Shown piece after piece: positions 43,681 to 52,519 of a stretch of DNA of 64,000 bases. The translations under genes were made by a program, and so were the position numbers. The stretch spans positions 5,704,001 through 5,768,000 of the forward strand of contig NZ_JBDFMM010000001.1 in NCBI RefSeq assembly GCF_047238265.1, written 5' to 3'. Source of the stretch: Paenibacillus_F sp047238265 (GTDB taxonomy: Bacteria > Bacillota > Bacilli > Paenibacillales > NBRC-103111). The notes under the pieces are model-generated. The model did no database searches. It was not told where the DNA came from and worked only from the letters and a program-made list of their open reading frames with translations. Each line of letters starts with the position of its first letter. Position 1 is the stretch's first letter.

Positions 43681-44751
43681 ATGAAACCAGAAACAGCCTT
43701 TTCACGTAAAACCGCTCTTGTCATTGGAGCTAACGGAGTAATCGGACGGAACCTCATCGAGCATTTAATGACGCTCCCCGAGTGGGATATTATCGGGGTT
43801 TCCCGACGCGGCGGAGAGGATACACCCCGGGTACGGTATGTGGCGGCTGATCTGCTAAATGAGGAGGATACCCGGGATAAGCTGGGCAACCTGACCGAAG
43901 TCACTCATATCTTCTACGCCGCTTATCAAGACCGCCCCACTTGGGCCGAACTGGTTCCGCCTAACCTCGCCATGCTTGTAAACACGGTTAATGCGGTCGA
44001 ACCGATCGCCCCTAAACTGCAGCATATCAGTCTAATGCAGGGTTATAAGGTGTACGGGGCACATCTCGGCCCTTTTAAGACGCCTGCGCGGGAAACGGAC
44101 GCCTATCATATGCCGCCGGAGTTCAACGTTGACCAGCAGCAATTCCTTGAGCGGCGGCAATCCGGCAGCAAGTGGACCTGGTCGGCCCTTCGCCCGTCGG
44201 TCGTATGCGGATTTGCCCTGGGCAATCCGATGAACCTCGCCATGGTTATCGCGATTTACGCATCCATGTCCAAAGAACTCGGTCTGCCGCTCCGCTTCCC
44301 AGGTAAGCCCGGTGCCTACCACAGCCTGCTGGAAATGACCGATGCCGGTCTGCTGGCCCGGGCGACTGTGTGGGCGGCAACCGATGAACGCTGCGCGAAT
44401 CAGGCATTTAACATTACGAACGGAGACCTTTTCCGCTGGAATGAGCTGTGGCCGAAGATCGCGGCATTTTTCGGGCTGGAGACAGCGCCCCCCTTACCGA
44501 TGTCTTTGGATGTCGTCATGGCGGACAAAGAAGCGTTGTGGAACACCATGGTGGAGAAATATGATTTGGCGGATAACAGCTTCCGGGACGTTTTTTCCTG
44601 GCGATTCGGGGATTTTGTATTCTCCTGGGATTACGACTTTTTTGCCGACGGCACCAAAGCGCGCCGTTTCGGCTTCCATGACTTCATCGATACGGAGAAA
44701 ATGTTCATGGACATCTTTGAAGACTTCCGTAAGCGGAAAGTAATCCCGTAA
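43681..44751 (+). CDS. PRISE-like SDR reductase (progesterone 5-beta-reductase/iridoid-synthase type)
   Basis: 356 residues from ATG 43681 (GGAGGAGAG upstream; the frame is open to 43606). Extended SDR with LVIGANGVIGRNLIEHL, GVSRRGGED (NADPH-binding Arg), the HIFYAAYQDRPTW block and MQGYKVYGAH, whose Lys matches the PRISE catalytic Lys. Where plant enzymes have NFYYxxED, this protein reads EFNVDQQQFL, so the catalytic Tyr appears to be replaced. Ends with the DYDFFADGTKARRFGFHDFI and FMDIFEDFRKRKVIP blocks usual for the family. Convergent with an HxlR regulator; likely reduces an enone. Confidence 0.82.
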   Translation: MKPETAFSRKTALVIGANGVIGRNLIEHLMTLPEWDIIGVSRRGGEDTPRVRYVAADLLNEEDTRDKLGNLTEVTHIFYAAYQDRPTWAELVPPNLAMLVNTVNAVEPIAPKLQHISLMQGYKVYGAHLGPFKTPARETDAYHMPPEFNVDQQQFLERRQSGSKWTWSALRPSVVCGFALGNPMNLAMVIAIYASMSKELGLPLRFPGKPGAYHSLLEMTDAGLLARATVWAATDERCANQAFNITNGDLFRWNELWPKIAAFFGLETAPPLPMSLDVVMADKEALWNTMVEKYDLADNSFRDVFSWRFGDFVFSWDYDFFADGTKARRFGFHDFIDTEKMFMDIFEDFRKRKVIP

Positions 44752-44765
44752 TTTAGGGATAAACG

Positions 44766-44804
44766 CAGAAAACCGGTTTCCCATATCCAGGAACCGGTTT
44801 TCGG
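44766..44804. terminator. Bidirectional terminator
   Basis: GAAAACCGGTTTCC (44768-44781) and GGAACCGGTTTTC (44790-44802) between convergent genes. Confidence 0.85.
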
Positions 44805-44817
44805 TGCTTTTTCTATC

Positions 44818-45189
44818 TCATCTATCCGATTGCGGCGGTACGAATAATACCCTTCCCCTATCCCCGTACACCTTATCAATATGCGTATCGCCCCATCTGC
44901 ACATGAGATGAAGGATATCCTTCAAGCCCCAGCCATAGTCGGTCAATTCATATTCGACTCTCGGCGGCACTTCGTTATAAGAAATACGGGACACTATTCC
45001 GTCCTCCACCAGTTCCTTTAACTGCTGGGTCAGCACCTTTTGCGTGACTGCAGGCATCAGGTGCATCAGTTCGCCATTGCGCTTTTTTCCGAACGTGAGA
45101 TGAAACAGAATGACCGGCTTCCACTTGCCTCCGATCACTTCGAGAGTGGCCTCCACCGCAGTGTTGTAGGTTTTATCCGGTTCCTGCAT
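44818..45189 (-). CDS. HxlR family transcriptional regulator
   Basis: 123 residues. Winged helix: VIGGKWKPVILFHLTFGKKR, HLMPAVTQKVLTQQLKELVE, DGIVSRISYNEVPPRVEYEL and TDYGWGLKDILHLMCRWGDT. HxlR proteins respond to aldehydes, quinones or redox stress. The usual N-terminal redox Cys is absent; the only Cys is in the C-terminal helix (LMCRW). Convergent with the PRISE-like reductase, its most likely target. Confidence 0.9.
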   Translation of the reverse strand: MQEPDKTYNTAVEATLEVIGGKWKPVILFHLTFGKKRNGELMHLMPAVTQKVLTQQLKELVEDGIVSRISYNEVPPRVEYELTDYGWGLKDILHLMCRWGDTHIDKVYGDRGRVLFVPPQSDR

Positions 45190-45213
45190 AACCTTGGATC
45201 GCCTCCCCGCGTG

Positions 45214-47008
45214 TTATAAAATACTTTCCGATAGCGCCAACCCTACCGCTTCTTCACGTTTGTTGACCCCGAGACTTCGAGTAAAGAATCGAACAATAAT
45301 TGCGGATCGTCCCCTCCGACAAACACATTTTGGCGGCGATTGACTTGTAGCGCAGTCCGTTGGCCAGATGCCGCAAAATCTCCATCTCGCGTTTCGTAAG
45401 CCCATAGGGGTAGTGCTCCGGACTGGAGCTGTACTTCTCCAACTGCTCACGCTGACGCTTCATCTCTTCGAATAATCGCGTGGCGATCGATTGATCGATC
45501 CATGTGCCTCCGTTAAAGATAACTTTCAGGGCTTCCTTCATCTCCCGCGGGTGAATCGACTTCAGCATATAGCCTTCCGCCCCGTGCTCCAGTGCGGTTG
45601 CCGCCGGTATGGAATCCTCAAACGTCGTCATAAGCACCACCTTCACGGCGGGCCAGCGTTGCTTGATCTCCAGTAAAGCTTCAAGCCCGTTCATTCCCTG
45701 CATCCGAATATCCATGAGCACGACATCCGGCTTCGATTGCTCACAGCCCCCTAATGCCGCATGACCGTCCCCGGCCGTACCCACGACAAGAAAATCCGCA
45801 TGCTGATCAAAAATTCGCTTCAAGCTGTCGGTAACGATCTCCTGATCGTCGACAATCAGCAGGCGGATCATACCCTGAACAGGCTCCGTCTGCAGCGGAA
45901 TGGTACATATAATCACGGTTCCTTGTTCTACTTGAGAATGGACGGTCAGTGTTCCGTGAAGCGGATCCAGCCGTTCCCGGATCCCATTCAACCCAAATCC
46001 GAAACGGATGCTTTCCGCCCCCATACCGTTATCTTCAATCTGCAGCCGGAGCTGCTGACTATCGAAATGCAGTTGAACGGATATTGCGCTCGCTTGACCG
46101 TGACGAACCGCATTGGTAAGAGACTCTTGCAAACAGCGATATAAACAAAAGTTTATTTCTTGCATCAGACGAATTTCACTGCCGATTACGCGAAAGCTGA
46201 CCGCCACCCCGGTCGACTTCATAAATTCGTCCGTTAACTGCCGCAGCGACTCACCTGACGAAAGACCCGGCGAAACGGAAGAAAGCTGATGCAGATGCTT
46301 ACGGATATCATCCAGACTGCGCTGCGCGACACGGACAAGCGAATCGATCCTCTCAATCTCTGAATCGGGCACGGACGATCTCAGCGATTCCACCCCGATG
46401 ATCATCGAGGTTAACGTATGTCCGATCGTGTCATGAAGTTCATGTGACAACCGGTTGCGCTCCTCCATCAGTGTAAGTTCCTCAATCCGTGTAATATGCT
46501 GCTCCAGCAGTTGTTTCTGCTCTTGAATAATCCGGGCCTGCTTGTTCGACTGAATTAATACGTTAAACGCGAAGCCGATGGCAAAACCAAAGCAGCAGCT
46601 GAAGATAAACTCAAACGGGGAGCGATCGGCTATCCAGCCGTTGATGGCAGGAAAAATGATCCCGACCGGGAGGCCCGTCCATACGTACGTCCTCCGGTTG
46701 CTCCCCAAACCGATAATCATGACGAGTAAAGTGAAAGCCCAGAGCAGCCCCGGCGCCGCGAAGGCTAAATAAAGATGGAAGAAGCCCGCTCCGATGACTT
46801 CGGCCCCAAGATACCAGCTTTCTTTTCGATATTGGATGACTAACGGAAAGACATAAACCACGGAGGCCGGGATGACCACAATCCAGAACGGCATAACGAA
46901 CAAGGACGGGTTGATAAATCCGGCACTTAGGATAATGACCAGCCAGAATGTACGTATCGCAAAAACGATCCAATCGTACCAGAACCACTTTTTGATAATG
47001 GACAACAC
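45214..47008 (-). pseudogene. NarL-type histidine kinase fused to LuxR-type response regulator, frameshifted at C-terminus
   Basis: One continuous frame encodes both partners: five or six membrane helices (about 1-155), HisKA_3 with MEERNRLSHELHDTIGHTLT (His 192), ATPase with SLTNAVRHG and DNGMGAES, then from Met 380 (45871) a receiver IRLLIVDDQEIVTDS with Asp 433 in VVLMDIRMQGMNG and a LuxR HTH (LTKREMEILRHLANGLRYKS). At 45274 an extra base moves the HTH end out of frame: the frame stops at 45254 after YSKSRGQQT, while the next frame gives the expected LGVNKREEAVGLALSESIL to 45214. Probably controls the divergent serine hydrolase. The frameshift may be a sequencing error. Confidence 0.82.
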
Positions 47009-47155
47009 CGATTATTGCACCCGCTTTATTTTATTGTGGCAAACCATTTCATGAATAGATCCAAATTCATCATGCCTCATGATTTCCCGCTTCGTCAAGA
47101 AAAGGAAGGATTGAACCATTAGCACCCGCCGGATGAGCATGTCACGTCGCACATT

Positions 47156-47168
47156 TGACAGTTTGTCA
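47156..47168. promoter_or_regulatory. Short dyad in the divergent promoter region
   Basis: TGACA, three bases, TGTCA, flanked by GTCAC (47141) and GTGAC (47179) in mirrored order. It lies between the kinase-regulator and serine hydrolase genes and is a candidate binding site for the LuxR-type regulator. Confidence 0.4.
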
Positions 47169-47304
47169 TAACGAAAATGTGACACGTCTAAGTACGATGT
47201 CATCAAAAATCGGGCGGTTTTGCTGCTATCCGTTTTTACAGCGCTCCGGGTAAGGTGAGAACGTAGACCAACACACAACATCCAAATAACAGGAGCGATG
47301 CGAG

Positions 47305-49461
47305 ATGAAATCATTTACTATTCAAAAGGGAATTGCCTTAACTTTGTCGGCGATAGTGGCAGGGACGCTAATCTTCCCTAGTTATGGAAGTGCCCGCACG
47401 ACGGCTCAGACGCCGGTCCAGCAAGCTATCGATAAAGCCGCCAATACGAAGGACATTCCCGGCGTTATTGTTACCGTAAAGAAGGGTGACGCAAGCTGGT
47501 CGTATGCCGCCGGCGAAGCCAATATCGAGAAAAATCACAAAGTGGATGCCGATTCCGCTTTCCGGATCGGAAGCACAACGAAGACGTTTGTCGCCACGGT
47601 TGCCTTGCAGCTTGCCGGCGAGAAGAAAATCAGCCTCGACGATACGGTCGAGAAATGGCTGCCGGGTGTCGTGCAGGGCAACGGGCATGACGGCAATAAA
47701 GTGACGATCCGCCAGCTGCTGAATCATACGAGCGGAATTCCGGACTATTTGGATGGAGCGCTCAAGGATAGTTTGCTTTCGAACCCGAATCAAAACTTCA
47801 CAGCCGAACAATTAATAGCCCGCTCTTTAGCGATGAAGCCGGTAACAGGCTTCCACTATTCGAACACGAACACAGCCCTTGTGGGGCTCATTATCAAGAA
47901 AGTCACCGGAGATACGTATGCCGAGCAGATCAAGAAACGAATTATTGAGCCGCTTAAGCTTAACGAAACATTTTTGCCCGGCAGCTCGGCAGATATCCCG
48001 AAAAAGAATGCCCGGGGCTACCTGAACACCGGAGACAAATTAGTGGATATTACTTGGCTTAATCCGTCTTTCACGAATGCCGCCGGGGAAATGATCTCGA
48101 CCGGAGAAGATTTGACGACATTTTTCCGTGCCTTATTGAGCGGAAAGCTGTTGACACCGGAGATGAAGAAGGAAATGATGACCACGGTCGAGAGCCCGCT
48201 TGGGAATTACGGACTTGGCGTGCATGAAACTAAGCTGCCGGGTGGCGTCAGCGTATGGGGACATGGCGGCGGCATTCCCGGGTTCACTAACTTTGCAGGC
48301 GGAACGGCGGACGGCCAACATGTCATCTCGATCAATTTCAATGTGCTTGGCGGTGCGGAAACACATATCAACGATATTTTGACACCTGAATTCGCGGTAG
48401 AAACCAAGGGAGACCTGACGGAGGAGGAGAAGAAAAAAAAGCATCGCGATGAAGTCAAACTTGTCGTGGATCAAGTGGTAACCAACAAGAACATTCCGAG
48501 TGTAATGGCAGGCGGACTCAAAAATGGAGAACGCTGGTCATACGCCAAAGGTACAGCCAGCTTGGAAGTACCGCGCCCGGTCCGGCCTGACTTTTCATTC
48601 CGAATCGGAAGTATCACGAAAACATTCACCGCTACGGTCGTCTTGCAGTTGGCCGAAGAAAAGCAATTAAACCTGGATGACTCCGTCGAAAAATGGCTGC
48701 CGGGTGTCGTGCAAGGCAATGGATATGACGGCAACAAAATTACGATTCGCCAGTTACTGAACCATACGAGCGGACTTGCGAACTACACCGATTTGGATAT
48801 GCGGGACATTACCCTGCCTCAAAATCCATTCCGCTACTATAGCGTGGATGAACTCATAAGCAAGTCACTTGCAAAGCCGCCTGTATTCGCGCCGGGAGAG
48901 GGCTGGAGCTATTCCAACATCAATACCGTGCTGGCCGGTCAAATTATCCGGAAGGTAACCGGGGATACGTATGCGGAGCAGATCAGAAAACGGATCATCG
49001 AACCGCTTGGGCTGAAGGGGACCTTCGTTACGGAAGCCAATACGCACATTCCCGGCAACCATGCCAGAGGATATAACATGGACCGGTCGGGCCATTTGTA
49101 TGATATGACGGAAGTGAATCAATCCTGGGCGAATGCGGCCGGAGATATGGTTTCGACAGTCGATGATCTGACTACCTTTTTCAGTGCCCTTTTAGGCGGA
49201 AAGCTCCTTAATCAGGAGATGATGGACCAGATGCTCACAACAGTAGACAGCCCTATCGGCAAAGTCGGACTGGGCGTATATGAAGAGAAAACGCCGGACG
49301 GACAATCTTATTGGGGACATGCCGGAGGCACTTTCGGATTTGAGTCGAGAGCCGGAGGCCCTCTGGGCGGGGAGCATATCTTGGTGACGGTTATCAACGC
49401 GGTAGGTCCGGATGTTATCACGGGCAGGGACAAAATATTCAACAAGGAATTTAGCCGTTAA
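47305..49461 (+). CDS. Secreted tandem serine hydrolase (two beta-lactamase/DD-peptidase-like domains)
   Basis: 718 residues: signal peptide (about 1-31) then two homologous class C beta-lactamase-like domains. Domain 1 (36-365): SxxK is S90-TT-K93, YxN is Y185-S-N187, HGG at 320-322. Domain 2 (380-718): S436-IT-K439, Y536-S-N538, HAG at 672-674. Both triads are complete, so both domains may be active on D-Ala-D-Ala peptides or related esters. The copies still share near-identical blocks (VEKWLPGVVQGNG, IRQLLNHTSG, VTGDTYAEQI-KRIIEPL), so duplication is fairly recent. Divergent from the kinase-regulator gene. Confidence 0.92.
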   Translation: MKSFTIQKGIALTLSAIVAGTLIFPSYGSARTTAQTPVQQAIDKAANTKDIPGVIVTVKKGDASWSYAAGEANIEKNHKVDADSAFRIGSTTKTFVATVALQLAGEKKISLDDTVEKWLPGVVQGNGHDGNKVTIRQLLNHTSGIPDYLDGALKDSLLSNPNQNFTAEQLIARSLAMKPVTGFHYSNTNTALVGLIIKKVTGDTYAEQIKKRIIEPLKLNETFLPGSSADIPKKNARGYLNTGDKLVDITWLNPSFTNAAGEMISTGEDLTTFFRALLSGKLLTPEMKKEMMTTVESPLGNYGLGVHETKLPGGVSVWGHGGGIPGFTNFAGGTADGQHVISINFNVLGGAETHINDILTPEFAVETKGDLTEEEKKKKHRDEVKLVVDQVVTNKNIPSVMAGGLKNGERWSYAKGTASLEVPRPVRPDFSFRIGSITKTFTATVVLQLAEEKQLNLDDSVEKWLPGVVQGNGYDGNKITIRQLLNHTSGLANYTDLDMRDITLPQNPFRYYSVDELISKSLAKPPVFAPGEGWSYSNINTVLAGQIIRKVTGDTYAEQIRKRIIEPLGLKGTFVTEANTHIPGNHARGYNMDRSGHLYDMTEVNQSWANAAGDMVSTVDDLTTFFSALLGGKLLNQEMMDQMLTTVDSPIGKVGLGVYEEKTPDGQSYWGHAGGTFGFESRAGGPLGGEHILVTVINAVGPDVITGRDKIFNKEFSR

Positions 49462-49469
49462 TTTACATT

Positions 49470-49511
49470 CCGGCATCGCACCTTTTGTTCGAGGGCGATG
49501 CCGGTTTTTTA
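49470..49511 (+). terminator. Terminator of the tandem serine hydrolase gene
   Basis: CCGGCATCGC (49470-49479) and GCGATGCCGG (49495-49504), then TTTTTT. Confidence 0.85.
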
Positions 49512-49520
49512 CGTCCGGGC

Positions 49521-50129
49521 TTACAGCTTAACGAATTCCACTCCGTATTTATCGAAAATAGTTTTGTACTTGTTTTCGAATATAGTCCATCGGCTTTCCG
49601 TGCCGTATTTTTCATGCAAGGACTTCAAATAATGTTTGGCCGCTGCCGTATCGCCGGATTGCAGCAGCAGATGAAAGCTCTCTTCACCTAAATGCAGAAA
49701 CGGACCCGCCATATAATAATCCGCAATGGATCTGGCACTCGTCATCGTCTCATAGAAATGAATAACTTCTTCCAATCCGCTTAACAGCGTTTTTCTTAAA
49801 TCATCCATGTTCGTATCGGGAGTGATGGCGAATCGGTCCGGAACAGCCCGGGCAATTTCCCCGATTCTTGCTCTGAAGTGACACTCCGTTTCCTGAGGCC
49901 CCGTCAAAATTTGTTTCGATTGGATCTGCGCTAACTCCGCCGCGTAAATGCCACAGTTCACATAGAACATGACTTTCTCGGCCGCATTTCCGGAAGATTT
50001 TTGGAAATTGATTATGTAGATGAGGCCCTCTGTTGTTTTACTGAACGTTAAACTCTTTTTTGCGAAGCCATGCTTAGCAAGGAACGGCTTTACATCCTGC
50101 TTAATCAGATCTTTAAAGAGCTGCTGCAA
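49521..50129 (-). CDS. DUF4304 domain protein
   Basis: 202 residues, cytoplasmic. The DUF4304 opening is clear: FKDLIKQDVKPFLAKHGFAK then KSLTFSKTTEGLIYIINFQKS, with ECHFRARIG in the middle. The family is found among immunity and accessory genes of toxin loci, but its biochemical role is unknown. The start follows AAGGAGG-like bases (GAGGAATC). It is 65 bases downstream of a SUKH gene on the same strand, so the two may be cotranscribed. Confidence 0.82.
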   Translation of the reverse strand: MQQLFKDLIKQDVKPFLAKHGFAKKSLTFSKTTEGLIYIINFQKSSGNAAEKVMFYVNCGIYAAELAQIQSKQILTGPQETECHFRARIGEIARAVPDRFAITPDTNMDDLRKTLLSGLEEVIHFYETMTSARSIADYYMAGPFLHLGEESFHLLLQSGDTAAAKHYLKSLHEKYGTESRWTIFENKYKTIFDKYGVEFVKL

Positions 50130-50197
50130 CTTGATTCCTCCTTAGCTGACTGCTATACAAGTGAAATGATAGTGACCCTTTAATATCCCTTTACGCA

Positions 50198-50695
50198 TCA
50201 CTGGAACCCTATTGAATTCGACATAATTAATGCTAAAAATTCTTCAAAAGTATTTGCTATTTTTTCAGCTTCCTCGAATTCAGGCTCACACCCGCGTACA
50301 ATTGCACCTTTATCGTTTGTTACATCCATCGCATAGAAGGAATATCCCCCATCAACTGACATAACTATGGGCAAGTAACGATCCCACCACGTAGTTATTT
50401 CCGATTTCCAGTTACTATCATCCATGGCCGCTTCTAAACTGAGCAATTCAACTTCATTCCACTTAAAAGCACCATCCGAGCTATTGTTGAACTCATTCTC
50501 ACAAATAAACCAAGTCTTCTCATCCGGTGTCACACATGTATCAACCACGCTTAAAAAATCCAAATATTCCTTGGGGATTTCTTTGTATCTAGTTATAATG
50601 CTGCTATCTAAATTTAACGGAGACCCGGATTTTTCGGTTATATCCCATCCGTTTTCTTTAGCCCAGCCAATAAACTCGCCGATTTTTTTAATCAT
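50198..50695 (-). CDS. SMI1/KNR4 (SUKH) family protein, A/T-rich
   Basis: 165 residues. SUKH pattern: ITRYKEIPKEYLDFLSVVDT, EKTWFICENEF, WWDRYLPIVMSVDGGYSFYA, and a C-terminal ANTFEEFLALIM. ATG 50695 lies six bases after AAGGTG. Base composition is clearly poorer in G+C than the neighbours (near 40% by eye), which suggests recent transfer. Probably an immunity protein; no toxin gene adjoins it. Confidence 0.8.
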   Translation of the reverse strand: MIKKIGEFIGWAKENGWDITEKSGSPLNLDSSIITRYKEIPKEYLDFLSVVDTCVTPDEKTWFICENEFNNSSDGAFKWNEVELLSLEAAMDDSNWKSEITTWWDRYLPIVMSVDGGYSFYAMDVTNDKGAIVRGCEPEFEEAEKIANTFEEFLALIMSNSIGFQ

Positions 50696-50895
50696 AGTCA
50701 TCACCTTCTAATCGTTTTTTCTAACCACTTCCTTTATCTTCTAATACCACACGCAGTTACAAGGAAGCAACATTAATAATTCCATCCTTTGTCGACTAAC
50801 CCTTATTTCCCCTTTCATGTGACGACTTCCTTGGTGTGTACGAAAACTCAAAGAAGCCGCGATATACGCGGCATTAAATGAGCTAACCTATAAAA

Positions 50896-51339
50896 TTAGA
50901 ACGTGTTATAGATATTCTCACATTCTCCCGCGGTCGGTTCATAGAAACAGTGCTTCTTCCAGCGTCCTGCGAGCGGCTGATTATACCAAGTCGGCGGACA
51001 GGGTCCGGGATTTTCGAACGTTCCCGGACGGAAATACCACAGGGAGAATTTCCCCGGCCAATTCCGCTCTCCGTTCACAGCCCGCCGCGCCAGACGGCGT
51101 TCCCTGTCCCTGGCTTTTTGATAGTACAAACCGTGCTGCAAGGCTTCGAACGCATGCGCCTGGTTAATCATTTGAGGAATGGTCCGGATTCCTTTAAAAT
51201 CGGAGCAATTCGCTCTGATCCGGTTAACGCCGACATTACCGACAAGGAGCATGCCCTTTTCTCCTTCGGTCTCAGCTTCGGCTCGAAGCAACCTTGCCAA
51301 CATATCAATATCCTGGTCCCTGGCTTTTACGACTGCCAT
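50896..51339 (-). CDS. SleB/CwlJ-type cell wall hydrolase
   Basis: 147 residues. Contains the Hydrolase_2 core: DIDMLARLLRAEAETEGEKG with the catalytic Glu, VGVNRIRANCSDFKGIRTIP, then QALQHGLYYQK-like FEALQHGLYYQKARDRER and NWPGKFSLWYFRPGTFENPG. CwlJ proteins degrade cortex peptidoglycan during germination. No signal peptide, as in CwlJ. No gerQ gene is adjacent. ATG 51339 follows AGGTG; GTG 51348 is part of that site. Confidence 0.87.
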   Translation of the reverse strand: MAVVKARDQDIDMLARLLRAEAETEGEKGMLLVGNVGVNRIRANCSDFKGIRTIPQMINQAHAFEALQHGLYYQKARDRERRLARRAVNGERNWPGKFSLWYFRPGTFENPGPCPPTWYNQPLAGRWKKHCFYEPTAGECENIYNTF

Positions 51340-51567
51340 TCGGCTCACCTCTTTAGATTTCTAGACTCATCATATTGCGGGCGAAGCGGATGTGTTACTG
51401 TCACAGGCCATATAATAAAATGAACAAGCGCGATTTCACATCACAGCCGCCTTTTTCGCGCGGGTTAAGAGTCAACCTTCTGGCCGTAAGACCGGCCCAA
51501 ACTCAAGATTACAGGTGTGATATAATAGGCTCTAACGGATGAATTTAGAGAATAGGTGTGTGGACCG

Positions 51568-52311
51568 ATGGAAATAAAGCCGGAACATCTGCCCAAAGCA
51601 AAAAAACCGCTGTACCTTACCGTATACGATGAACTTTTCAAAAAAATAATGAGCGGTGTGTTCCCCTCCGACAGTCAATTGCCTACCGAACCTGAACTTG
51701 CCAAAATGTTCGACGTAAGCAGAATGACGTTAAGACAAGCATTAGCTCTCTTGCAGGATGACGGGCTGGTGAAGAGTATTCATGGGAAAGGAAACTTTGT
51801 TACTCCATCCCGGATGGTGCAGAGAAATGACGGGTTGGACAAAATCGGAAATCCCATTTATAAGTGCCATACGGAGGACATTGACCATGTCGACATCCGG
51901 TTCAGACTCGATTTGGAAAGTGACTACACCAAAGAGGTCCTGAAAAGGAAGGCCACGGCTGTAGTAGCCGTTGAGCGCTGGTATAAGAGCAAAGGACAGG
52001 CGGTGGCTTACGGTTTTACCTTTATGGCAATTGAGGCCGTAACCGAATTGAACCTGGACCTCCAAAATGAAGATCAGCTGCTGGACATGCTGGAGAATAA
52101 GGTATATGAGTTGGCTAACACCGCAACGGTGGAGGTCAAACATTCCACGGTGATGAATACCCCCTCACAAAAATTTGAATTTGATGCCGGCGAGGGGTGT
52201 GACTTGCTGCTGGAAAGCCTATATATAAATGAGCAGTACCCTATTGTGTACAATAAATATTATATTCCTAAAGAATTTAGCCGGATTGTGATCAACGCTT
52301 CAAGGAAATAG
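51568..52311 (+). CDS. GntR/HutC family regulator (UTRA domain)
   Basis: 247 residues: winged helix (KPLYLTVYDELFKKIMSGVF, LPTEPELAKMFDVSRMTLRQ, DGLVKSIHGKGNFV) and a UTRA ligand domain (AVERWYKSKGQAVAYGFTFM, LYINEQYPIVYNKYYIPKE). It precedes deoD and an MFS gene on the same strand with a terminator between, so it probably regulates nucleoside uptake and breakdown in response to a nucleoside or purine. The -10 TATAAT lies near 51521. ATG 51568 is chosen after AGGTG; an in-frame GTG at 51556 is less likely. Confidence 0.87.
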   Translation: MEIKPEHLPKAKKPLYLTVYDELFKKIMSGVFPSDSQLPTEPELAKMFDVSRMTLRQALALLQDDGLVKSIHGKGNFVTPSRMVQRNDGLDKIGNPIYKCHTEDIDHVDIRFRLDLESDYTKEVLKRKATAVVAVERWYKSKGQAVAYGFTFMAIEAVTELNLDLQNEDQLLDMLENKVYELANTATVEVKHSTVMNTPSQKFEFDAGEGCDLLLESLYINEQYPIVYNKYYIPKEFSRIVINASRK

Positions 52312-52328
52312 GACGTTTAGAACGGACA

Positions 52329-52369
52329 GGGCAGTGGTTTCTCCATAATGGAGAGATCACTGCCCTTTT
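52329..52369 (+). terminator. Terminator of the gntR-type gene
   Basis: GGGCAGTG and CACTGCCC outer stem with an inner CTCC/GGAG stem, then TTTT. Confidence 0.8.
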
Positions 52370-52459
52370 GCATAGAAGCCCCCCTTAAGGGATAGATGAT
52401 CAGATATTATCCAGAAAAAATAAGTTGATTAAGGAACACGATATATGGTACTTTATATG

Positions 52460-52474
52460 TGTACAAATTAGACA
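52460..52474. promoter_or_regulatory. Weak dyad upstream of deoD, candidate GntR site
   Basis: TGTACAAATTAGACA, an imperfect dyad with TGT and ACA ends, followed by a repeated A-ACAACT element (52472-52478 and 52484-52490). It lies 45-60 bases before deoD. Suggestive only. Confidence 0.3.
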
Positions 52475-52519
52475 ACTTAATATACAACTATACCATTTTG
52501 TAAAAAAAGGAGATTTAAC

